This document shows, piece by piece, positions 32,390-42,300 of a stretch of DNA of 64,000 bases; positions within the stretch are counted from its first letter, which is position 1, and the number at the start of each line of letters is the position of its first letter. Both the position numbers and the translations under genes were made by a program. The stretch covers positions 62,001 to 126,000 of the forward strand of contig JAGBCL010000052.1 of NCBI GenBank assembly GCA_018110825.1. Direction: 5' to 3'. Origin of the DNA: Oscillospiraceae bacterium. GTDB lineage: Bacteria > Bacillota > Clostridia > Oscillospirales > Ruminococcaceae. The notes below the pieces were generated by a model, which saw only the letters and a list, made by a program, of their open reading frames with translations, was not told the DNA's origin and ran no database searches.

Positions 32390-32506
32390 TTGAAATAATG
32401 AGAAATATATGATATAATGAGTAAGATATTAATTCAATATTAAATTAAAGGCGCTTTTTCGTCTTGTTTCTTTGCTATTCCGCCTTTGGGAAAACTTCTC
32501 AAAGGC
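32390..32506 (+). promoter_or_regulatory. Promoter and structured leader of the phosphorelay operon
   Basis: TTGAAA (32390-32395), 17 bp, TATAAT (32413-32418). The leader contains three related segments: AAAGGCG (32447-32453), CGCCTTT (32481-32487) and CAAAGGC (32500-32506). The middle one can pair with either neighbour, giving mutually exclusive stems; the 3' stem extends to 11 bp with one G-U pair. No known riboswitch class is recognised. Confidence 0.6.
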
Positions 32507-32533
32507 TTTACTATATTTATGGGGGATATTAAA

Positions 32534-32929
32534 ATGAAAACTTCTGATGCAGCAACTCCTGCCATTGCCAATGTTCTTGTCATTGATGATAACGTTATCC
32601 TGCTCCGAACTGTAAAAGATATGCTCAACTCTAAATATAATGTTTCAATTGCAACTTCCGGCGAACAGGCTCTGGAGTCAATCGCACTCAAAAAACCTGA
32701 TGTAATTCTTCTTGATTACGAAATGCCTGATCTTGACGGTGAGGATGTTATAAAAATGCTCCGTGACAACGAGGAAACTGCTGATATTCCTGTTCTTTTC
32801 CTGACAAGCAGTGCTTCCCGTGAGGTCGTAACAAAGCTGATTATGCTCAATCCTGACGGTTATATGCTGAAACCACCCAACAAGCAGACTATGATTGACC
32901 ACATTGAAAAGGTGCTCCGTAACAAATAA
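32534..32929 (+). CDS. Single-domain response regulator
   Basis: 131 residues, only a receiver domain: IDDN at 17-20, phosphoacceptor Asp61 in ILLDYEMPDLDG, LTSSAS (Thr/Ser switch) and the lysine in MLKPP, where the usual KPF is KPP. The start at 32534 follows GGGGGATAT. There is no output domain, so it should act by protein contact or as phosphate shuttle. It is the first gene of an operon with a lipid-kinase-like protein and a hybrid kinase with an HPt domain, so it is a natural acceptor for that HPt. Confidence 0.88.
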   Translation: MKTSDAATPAIANVLVIDDNVILLRTVKDMLNSKYNVSIATSGEQALESIALKKPDVILLDYEMPDLDGEDVIKMLRDNEETADIPVLFLTSSASREVVTKLIMLNPDGYMLKPPNKQTMIDHIEKVLRNK

Positions 32930-32943
32930 AGGGAGGGTTTACC

Positions 32944-33873
32944 ATGACTCACATTTTTATTATCAATCCCTTTGCGGGACACCAGACCTTTGCTGACGAC
33001 CTGCGCACAAAGCTTGCTGAAGTTAAAAACCTTGACTACTTTGTGTTCAATACCCGTTACAAAGGCTATGAAACTGAACTTGTAAGAAAAATCCTTCACA
33101 TTTTTGAGGGGGAAAAGCTTCGTTTTTATTGCTGCGGCGGATCGGGAACAATGCGCAACATGCTTAACGGCTTTGACTCTCTTGACGATGTGGAGGTTGC
33201 TTTTTTTCCATGCGGTCTTACCAATGACTTCCTGAAGAATTTCGGTAAGGATGAGGCTCGCTTCCACAATATCGAAGAACTTATCAATGGTGATGTCATA
33301 AAGGTTGACTACATTAAGACAAATTACGGTATTTCCCTTAATTCCCTTTCTACAGGTATGGATAGCAACTGTCTCGGAAAAATGAACGATTTCCGTATTT
33401 TCCGATTTATAGGAAAGGATCTGCCTTACACGCTTGCTACCCTTTACTCGATTTTTGTATCCAATCCCCATGAATACGAAATTACTCTTGACGATGAAAA
33501 GTTTACCGGAAAATTTGCAGAAATCTTTATCGGCAATGGCTGTGTTTTCGGTGGAAATATGTTCTTTGCCGACAAGACCTGCGTAAATGACGGAAAGGCT
33601 ATATCCCGACTCGTAGGCAACAAGAAGGCGTTCACACTGCTTCCTGAACTGCTTGACCTTCAGAATAAAAAACATGATAAAATCAAAAAAAATATGCTTT
33701 GCAGTGAATGCAGCAGAGTTACAATCAGACGCAGCAGCGGTTCGGATTTTTCAATCAATCACGATGGCGACCTTATAAGCGGTGTTTCAGTATGTGAGGC
33801 AGAAATTGTCCATAAGGGTCTGAATTTCGTTGTACCAAAGGGTGTAACGGTAAATAAGGGGGCAGAAGAATGA
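32944..33873 (+). CDS. Diacylglycerol/lipid kinase-like protein with altered GGDGT motif
   Basis: 309 residues of the DAGK catalytic family: INPFAGHQ at the N-terminus, the nucleotide-binding loop CCGGSGTMRNMLNG (GGSGT at 65-69, where the family has GGDGT), FPCGLTNDFLKNFG and the C-terminal strand part. The Asp to Ser change in the GGDGT loop may reduce or change activity. It starts 14 nt after the receiver gene and overlaps the hybrid kinase by 4 nt. Likely product: phosphorylated lipid or sphingolipid-like substrate, if active. Confidence 0.85.
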   Translation: MTHIFIINPFAGHQTFADDLRTKLAEVKNLDYFVFNTRYKGYETELVRKILHIFEGEKLRFYCCGGSGTMRNMLNGFDSLDDVEVAFFPCGLTNDFLKNFGKDEARFHNIEELINGDVIKVDYIKTNYGISLNSLSTGMDSNCLGKMNDFRIFRFIGKDLPYTLATLYSIFVSNPHEYEITLDDEKFTGKFAEIFIGNGCVFGGNMFFADKTCVNDGKAISRLVGNKKAFTLLPELLDLQNKKHDKIKKNMLCSECSRVTIRRSSGSDFSINHDGDLISGVSVCEAEIVHKGLNFVVPKGVTVNKGAEE

Positions 33874-36224
33874 GATCACAATTTCAGACGGGCAGCACCA
33901 CCAACACGTTTTTCTATGTATTTATGGGAATTGCTGCTATTGTTATGGGCATTGCTAATGACAGATTCTCACTTCCTATTCTGATTTTTTTCATTGTGTT
34001 TTTCGTTGGAACAACTACAGCTTTTGCGATTGCTGCCAAAAAAACGAAAAGATATACCTTGTACGGAAGGCTGCAGATGGTGGCTTTTGCTATTCTAAAC
34101 TGCTTTATTTCAATTTCCTTTGACTCGGCGCAGGCATTCATTTACGCGATGTGTTTCAGCACGATTCTTGGGTTTGTATTTATTGATGTGAAAGTATCGA
34201 AATTCCAGTTTATTCAAAGCTGTATTATTGTTGTCATTGCGGCGGCTTTTATCAGTTACTACACAGGGTCAAAGCAGACTATGCTTGCATACGGCTTTGG
34301 TACGATTGTACTTCTGGTTATGAACTGGGTCGTTGTAAGTATGGTTATCCATATAAGATTCCAGTACCGCAAGAACTCGGAGCAGGAACGAAGCCTTGAT
34401 GATATGCTGAAGGTTGTTGAGGCAAAGTGTGATGAGGCGCGTAATGCTACAAAAATCAAGTCGCGTTTTCTTGCTCACATGTCCCATGAAATCAGAACTC
34501 CTATCAATGCGGTTATCGGTATGAATGAGATGATTCTCCGTGAAAGCAAGGATGAGGAAATTCTCAAGTATGCCTCCGAAACAAAGACTGCCGCTGACTC
34601 CTTGCTGGGCATAATCAATGACATTCTTGACATTACACGAATTGAAGCGGGAAAGCTTACTCCGATTTATGTGGAGTACAATCCTGCAAAGCTTATCAAT
34701 GATATCTACAATCTGATACGCTTCAAGGCTGAAAGCAAAAACCTTGATTTTATTGTTATTATTGATGAAAATATCCCCAAAAGGCTGAAGGGCGATGACA
34801 TAAGACTCAAGCAGATTGTTCTCAACCTGCTCAGCAATGCTGTCAAGTATACTCACGAAGGCAGCGTTACTCTTGAAATAAGATATCTCGGCGAGGGAAT
34901 ACTCTCTTTCAGCGTAAAGGATACGGGAATCGGTATTAAGGAAGAAAATATTGAAAAACTGTTTGAAGCGTTTGCCCGTATGGACGAGAATATCAACAGA
35001 AACATTGAAGGTACGGGACTCGGACTTAACATTACTTCGTCACTGCTGAAAATGTTTGGCAGCAGACTTGAAGTTGCAAGCAAGTACGGCACAGGATCAT
35101 ATTTTGCTTTTGATATTTTTCAGGAAATCATTGACCCGACACCTATTGGAAAGATTGACCTTAACAACACGGAATTCGACTATAAGGCTTACAAGGAGGA
35201 TTTTACTGCTCCCAATGCACTTGTTCTTGTCGTTGACGACAATGCTATGAACAGAAAGGTATTCAAGAACCTGCTTAAAAAGACACAGGTTCAGATTGAA
35301 GAAGCTCCTGGCGGTGTGGAATGTGTGGAAATGATAAAGCAAAAACGCTATGACATCATTTTTATGGACCACATGATGCCTGTTATGGATGGTATACAGG
35401 CTCTCGGTCACGTTCGTAATGATGAGGACAGCCTTTGCAAGGATGTTCCTGTAATCGCACTTACGGCAAATGCTGTTGTAGGGGCCAAGGAGCTTTATTT
35501 CAATGCGGGCTTCGACAATTTTCTTTCCAAGCCTGTTGACCCGAAAAAGCTTGAAAAAATGCTGCTTAACGCTCTCAATCCGACACTTGTTGCAAGCTAT
35601 GAACCTGAAACAGACAACTCTGCTGTTGCCGAAGAAAATGTTGAACTGCCGATAATAAACGGAATTGACTGGCGTTATGCCAGACTCAATTTCGATAATG
35701 ACAATTCTTTACTTGATACTATTAAAATGTTCCGTAAATCTATTGCCAAGGATGTCGAGGAAATCGACGGATACTTCAGTACAATCGATACGGAGAAATC
35801 CATCAACAGCTACAGAATAAAGGTTCACGGTATGAAAAGCACTGCTGCTCTGATAGGTATTGTACGTCTTGCAGGTATGGCGATGGAGCTTGAAGAGGCT
35901 GCCCGTGAGAAAAATGCGGAAGTCATCAGGCTTCTTCATCCTATTTTCATCAAAATCTGGAAGGATTATTACAATGAGCTTGCTGTTCTTTTTTCTGAGG
36001 AAAAAGCTCTCAAGAATGCCGTTGAATTCCATGACGAAATCCTCGGAATTTTTGAAAACATCCGCAATGCTGCCAAAATGATGGATGTTGATGTTCTTGA
36101 TGAAATGTCCAAAAATCTGGATGAATACAGCTTTGAAGGCGAATATTCCGAAAAAATCGATCAGGTAAAAAAATCTATTTTCAACTTTGAAGTTGAAAAA
36201 CTGCGTGAATGTTACTACAATTAA
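33870..36224 (+). CDS. Hybrid histidine kinase with receiver and HPt domains
   Basis: 784 residues. Residues 15-165 hold about five to six membrane helices with no extracellular domain. HisKA has H-box SRFLAHMSHEIRTPINAV (His206), HATPase has N-box NLLSNAVKYTHEG and GTGLGLNITSSL, the receiver has Asp500 (IIFMDHMMPVMDG), and a C-terminal HPt has His653 in KVHGMKSTAALIG. It is a complete phosphorelay except for a final output, which the single-domain regulator at the operon start could supply. ATGA overlap with the kinase-like gene shows tight coupling. Confidence 0.94.
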   Translation: MRSQFQTGSTTNTFFYVFMGIAAIVMGIANDRFSLPILIFFIVFFVGTTTAFAIAAKKTKRYTLYGRLQMVAFAILNCFISISFDSAQAFIYAMCFSTILGFVFIDVKVSKFQFIQSCIIVVIAAAFISYYTGSKQTMLAYGFGTIVLLVMNWVVVSMVIHIRFQYRKNSEQERSLDDMLKVVEAKCDEARNATKIKSRFLAHMSHEIRTPINAVIGMNEMILRESKDEEILKYASETKTAADSLLGIINDILDITRIEAGKLTPIYVEYNPAKLINDIYNLIRFKAESKNLDFIVIIDENIPKRLKGDDIRLKQIVLNLLSNAVKYTHEGSVTLEIRYLGEGILSFSVKDTGIGIKEENIEKLFEAFARMDENINRNIEGTGLGLNITSSLLKMFGSRLEVASKYGTGSYFAFDIFQEIIDPTPIGKIDLNNTEFDYKAYKEDFTAPNALVLVVDDNAMNRKVFKNLLKKTQVQIEEAPGGVECVEMIKQKRYDIIFMDHMMPVMDGIQALGHVRNDEDSLCKDVPVIALTANAVVGAKELYFNAGFDNFLSKPVDPKKLEKMLLNALNPTLVASYEPETDNSAVAEENVELPIINGIDWRYARLNFDNDNSLLDTIKMFRKSIAKDVEEIDGYFSTIDTEKSINSYRIKVHGMKSTAALIGIVRLAGMAMELEEAAREKNAEVIRLLHPIFIKIWKDYYNELAVLFSEEKALKNAVEFHDEILGIFENIRNAAKMMDVDVLDEMSKNLDEYSFEGEYSEKIDQVKKSIFNFEVEKLRECYYN

Positions 36225-36226
36225 CC

Positions 36227-36266
36227 AAAACCGTCTTTTTCCTTTTATGGAAAGAGACGGTTTTTT
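36227..36266 (+). terminator. Terminator of the phosphorelay operon
   Basis: AAAACCGTCTTTTTCC (36227-36242) pairs with GGAAAGAGACGGTTTT (36249-36264) with one G-U pair; T-tract follows. Confidence 0.9.
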
Positions 36267-36285
36267 GCTGTACATTTATTTCAGG

Positions 36286-36314
36286 TTGACTTTTTACTTG
36301 ATATATGATATCAT
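36286..36314 (+). promoter_or_regulatory. Promoter of the large surface protein gene
   Basis: TTGACT (36286-36291), 17 bp, TATCAT (36309-36314), about 50 nt before the AAGGAG site. Confidence 0.7.
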
Positions 36315-36367
36315 AAATTTAATTATATGTGTATTTATTTCAACCCAAAATATAAGGAGAATTTATC

Positions 36368-39300
36368 ATGATTGGGAAAAAAAATCTATTGTCACGTGCT
36401 GCAGCATTTATGGCTGCAATCGCATTTCTGATAACGCTTCTTCTGCTGTTTCCTGCAGGAAGTTTCCGTGTTCATGCGGCTGAGATTTCAGCTGAAGCTG
36501 CAGGCATGAACATTACAGGTTCAATCAATCTGAACGGTGCTCCGCTTGTTGACAATTCAAGTGTCAAGAACGGAGATGTGCTTGATTTGCGAATTGACTG
36601 GAATCTACCTGAAAACTTTACTTATACCGATACCGGCACAACATTCGTTTATGACCTTGCTCCGAAGCTTAACGGTATCACGCTTACTCCAAAAACTGCG
36701 TATGTTGGAAATACCGCTATTTATTCCGTTAAAGATAATATGCTTTATATCCAGCTTCTTGAAGGTCACAGTGACCGTGAAGGTTATTTCAGCCTCAACG
36801 GTACGGTAAACGTTGACGCTTTAAATGAAAATAATAAATTTGACCTTAAATTTATCAATACAACTGCTTCCGTTTTTGTAACTGACCTTACTCCTGAACT
36901 CAAGGCTTACAAATCCGCAGGTGGTATTATATATGACAAGGATTCCCAGACATACTATCAGAAATTTACAATTTCTCTCGAAAGTAAAAATCAGCCTTCC
37001 AAGAATGTAACTGTTACTGACATTGGTGAATCAGGATTCGATTTCAGCAAAATCAAGGATTTTAGTGTTGCTTACGGTGACGGAACTGCTATTCCCGTAA
37101 CTCCTACCAATAATGCTGACGGATTCAGCATCACAATTCCTGAGGTTACCGGTGACCAGTGGAACAACAAGGTAAATATCAGCTACTCTGTTCCTATAGA
37201 TGTTAACGGCGTTATCAATGGAACAGATGGAAAGAAGAATACCGTTACAGCAGCTGCTGCAAATCAGGATCCTGTAACATCTACAGCTGATGCCAATGTT
37301 GCTGCTCCTTCTATCAGCAAGAGCGGCTCATATGATGCTGTAAACAACAAGATTAACTGGACAATTACTGTTAATCCGGGTACGCTTAAGGACAACAATA
37401 TTGATTTTACGGTAACTGATATTCCTGGCACAAATATTACTGCTGATGACCTCAGAGCTGCTTTCGGCGATGATTTGCAGATTTCCAAAAGTGAGCTTAC
37501 TCCCGACAGCAACGGCATATACACTATTACATACTCAACTCCGGTGTCGTCCACAAATCAGACTTCAGATACGTATTACTCAAATTCTGCTTCTGTAAAA
37601 TTTGATGGTCTGCCAGAATACACTTCAAATGAAGCACCGGTTACTATCGAAAAGGAATTCAAAGATTTTGCAAGCAAAAGCTATGGCAGCATAAGCGGAA
37701 ACAGCTTGCCATGGACTATTTCAGTAAAGCTTCCTGCTTCACCTGCAACAAAGATTTCCATTCAGGATTATACAGATGTTCCTGACAAGGTTAAATTTAC
37801 ACATGATATGTTCAAAATCAACGGAACATATACTCTTGCTGCAAATTCAACTGTTTATTCATCTGCGTCAAAGCTTGCTACAGATGTTGGTTACGTCGAA
37901 TATCAGGGCGGCACTATTCAGTTTGTAATTGTTGATCAGGATTTTCTGAGTGCAAATGCAAACGGAGAAGTCAATATTACCTATACAAATGAGCTGCCTG
38001 CTGATTTAACCACCTTAACAAACAGAGCAAACGTTTCTATTGATGTTGACGGAACAACTCTTTCTGAATTTGAAGCTGTAACCTACAGCCGCAGCAGAAT
38101 CGAAAAATATCTTGCGCCTACTGACCAGTTCAATACAAGTGCATATGAATTCCCTGTAGTCTGGGGCATTAAAATGCAGTTTACAGAAAAACTTGCTGTA
38201 GGTGATGTGATTACTGTTACAGATACCCTTCCTGAAGGACTTACCCTTGTTGACGGTGCTTATAAAGTAAGCGGCAGTCAGGACAACGGATATTCCAATG
38301 TTCCTCAGGATTGCATTACAGCTTCTGTAGACAATGCAACAAACACGGTTACTTTCACTGTCACTGTTACTCAGCAGCTTATCAATGAGAGCTATGAAAG
38401 CATTTGGAACAAATATCCTTTGCGAATCGTATATCTTACAACTGCTGACGGCGACAGAACTTCAATCTATCAGAACGTTTCCAAAACATACAACAATTCT
38501 GCATCTGCAACAAAGGAAACCGGAAATAATATTACAGATATGGGAAGTTCTTCCTGCGAGGTGACATTTAAACCTGACGTAAGTAAAGTTGTTACAAAGC
38601 AGGCTGTTGAACATGAGGGTACTCTCACTTCTCCTCCTTATACAACTTACACTGTTGTAATTAACCCTAACTGTGAGGATTTATCACTTGATGATACAAT
38701 TACAGCTACTGACACATTGGGTGAATATCTTACTTTAGATGCAACCTCAATTACGGTTACACCTGCTCCGCCTTCTGCACCTTCGGTAAGCGGAAATGAA
38801 ATAACATTCACACTCAATGACCAGACTGCATACACAATCAGCTATAACGCAACGGTTAAAACTATTTCTACAGATGTTGACAAGACACTTTCTGAAGAAA
38901 GAAAGGAAGAACTGTTCGGAAATACGATTTCTGTAATGTCCACAGCTCAGTCTTCCTATTCAACAATGACTATGCTTGCAAATTATGCTGTTGATGCGGG
39001 ATACTCAAATACTCAGACTCAGGGTTATATCACAATTAAAGGTACAAAATCCTGGACAAGTGATGAATACAACTCAGGTGCTCGTCCGAATTTTATTGAA
39101 ATCACACTTCGTGCTGTATCCACACCTGTAAATGGTGCACCTGTGGAAACATTTATTACCGAAAAGTTTACCCCTGAAAATGATGACTGGGCATATAAGT
39201 TTGAGGACCTTCCTATCCTTTCTACAGACGGCACAGAAAATGTTTACTACATTCATGAAATAATGGCTGACGGATATGACATTGTTTCATATGAAGGTGA

Positions 39301-42300
39301 TGTCAATACAAATAATAATAACGCCATCACAATCAACAAAACTCAATCCGTTTATGACATTGAAATCACAAACGATTTTACTGCAATTGACGAAGAAGTA
39401 GGTTCTCTTACTGTTACAAAGAACTGGGAAAATGACACTGAAGCTGACAGACCTGTTCTTCAGTTTACTGTAACTGACAAAAGCGGAAACTACACTCAGA
39501 CAAAAACTCTCACGGGAAGTTCTGTTACTTTCACAAACCTTCCTCTTTATACTTACTCAAGAGATAACAATAATAATCTTGTAAGAACACCGAGAGAATA
39601 CAAGATTACTGAATCAGTTGTGAACAGTTCAGAAGCTGAAAAGCTTGACCAGTACACTATGACAAAATCATACTCTGAAGAGTATTTTGTCCTCACAAAT
39701 GACACTTCTCTTACTTCCCCGCTCGCTACACCTGTAAATCAGACAATTACCAATACGTTCAACTCTGTTCCTATGACATCTGTTACTGTTACAAAAGAAT
39801 GGGATGACGCTGACAATCAGGACGGTATCAGACCAGGCAGCGTTGTTGTAAAGCTTTTGGCAAACGATGTTGATACCGGAAAAACAGAAACTCTAAACAG
39901 TACAAACAACTGGACTGCTACTTTCAGCAACCTTGAAAAGAAAGACACAAATGGTAATGATATTGTTTATACAGTTGATGAGGAAAATGTTCCAAACGGA
40001 TACGCAAAAACTGTAAACGGCTTTACAATTACAAACAAGCATATCCCTGAGGTAACTTCTGTAAGCGTACTCAAGGTATGGATTGACAACAACGATCAGG
40101 ACGGTTTAAGACCTGAAAAGATTATTGTAAATCTGCTTGCAGATGGAACTGAAATTCAGGAAGTCGAACTTTCTGCCTCAAACAACTGGAGACATGAATT
40201 TACCGACCTGCCTAAGAATAACGATGGCGAAGAAATCGAGTATACAATTTCAGAGGAAACTGTTGATGAATATACTTGCGATATAAGCGGTTCTGCAGAT
40301 GCAGGATACACTATCACCAACAGTCATACTCCCGGTAAAATCAGTATACCTGTCACAAAGGAATGGAATGACGACAATGACCGTGACGGTTTGAGACCTG
40401 CAAGTATTACTGTAAATCTTCTTGCTGATGGTGTAATCAAGAGTTCTCATGAACTTAATTCAAGCAACAACTGGCGATACACATTCCAGAATCTTGACAC
40501 TCACAAGAATGGTAAGAAAATCAACTACACAATAAGCGAAAATGCTATTCCTAATTACAGCGGTGCAATCAGCGGAACTGCTGAAAGCGGTTACACAATC
40601 AAAAACACCCATAAGCCTGAACAGATTTCTGTTGCTGTCACAAAGGTATGGGATGATAATGCTAATCAGGATGGTGTAAGACCTGCGAATATTTCTATCA
40701 ACCTTTATGACAGTGATGATTTGAATACTCAGATTGCAGGTGCGACCCTTTCAAATGCCAATAACTGGACACACACTTTCAATTATCTGCCTAAGTACAA
40801 AAACGGAGGCACTGAAATTGAATATGTAATCACAGAGGTTATGATTGCTGCTGAAAAGAATTACACATCTGTAATTACGGGAGATTACAAGCAGGGCTTG
40901 ACTGTTACAAATACACATACACCTGAAACCATTTCTATTGATGTAGCAAAGGAATGGGATGACGAAAATGACCAGGACGGTATAAGACCTGACAGCGTTA
41001 CAATCAAACTCCTGGCTGACACTGTCGATACGGGTAAAACTATTACCCTTAACGAAGCAGGCAACTGGGAAGGCTCATTTACTGACCTTGACAAGTACAG
41101 AGATGAAGGTGTTGAAATTGTATATACCGTTTCTGAGGAAACTGTAAGCGATTACGATGCACCAATAATAAGCGGCGATTCAGCTAATGGTTTCAATGTT
41201 AAAAACAGCCATACACCTGAAACTGTTTCTATTGCTGTAACAAAGGAATGGGACGATGAAAATGACCAGGACGGTTTAAGACCTGACAGTGTTACAATCA
41301 AGCTTTTGGCTGACACTGTTGATACGGGTGAAACTATTACTCTTAACGAAGCAGGCAACTGGGAAGGCTCATTTACCGGTCTTGCTAAGTACAGAGACAA
41401 GGGTACTGAAATTATTTATACTGTTTCAGAAGATACTGTAGCCGGTTACGATACACCGATAATCAGCGGTAATGCTGCAAATGGTTTTAATGTTAAAAAC
41501 AGCCGTACACCTGAAAAGATTACTATAAGCGGTCAGAAAACCTGGGTAGGCGGCGACGAAAACAATCGTCCGCAGGTTACTGTAAATCTTCTTGCAGGCG
41601 GTAAGAATGTTGCTTCACAGACTGTTTCCGCTCCTGACTGGGAATTTGAATTTACCGGACTTGACAGATACGCTGATGGTGAGGAAATTGTTTACAGTGT
41701 TTCTGAAAATCCAATCGAAGGTTATACTCCATCATATACGGTTGTAGGAAATAATGTTACTATTACCAATACGTATACCCCTGGCAAGACTTTCCTAAAC
41801 GTAACCAAGGAATGGGATGACGCAGGTGACCAGGATGGAATCCGCCCTGATAATGTTACTGTAGAGCTTCTTGCAAACAACACGGTAATCAAAACTCAGG
41901 TCCTCAGTGCTTCCAATAACTGGACTTTCTTCATTGACCTTGATATTGCAGATGCTCAAGGAAATACCATTGTATATTCTGTAAGAGAAAAAGATGTTCC
42001 TGACGGCTATACATCTTCCGTTTCAGGTAACATTGCAAATGGATTTGTTATTACAAACAAACACACACCTGCAACTGTTTCGGTAAGCGGTACAAAAATC
42101 TGGGACGACGTTAATAACTATGACAGAATACGTCCTGCAAGCATTATAGTAAGACTTCTTGCTGATAACAAGGAAGTAAACTACAAGGAAGTTACTGAAG
42201 CAGATGGCTGGCAGTACAGCTTTGATAATCTTCCTAAATACAAAGACGGAACTGAAATTGTTTATAAGGTTACAGAAGATGCTGTCACTGACTATACTAC

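Noticed and set aside
32860-33675. 271-codon minus-strand frame opposite the lipid kinase gene
   Set aside because: Antisense shadow of a clearly coding gene with recognisable motifs on the plus strand.
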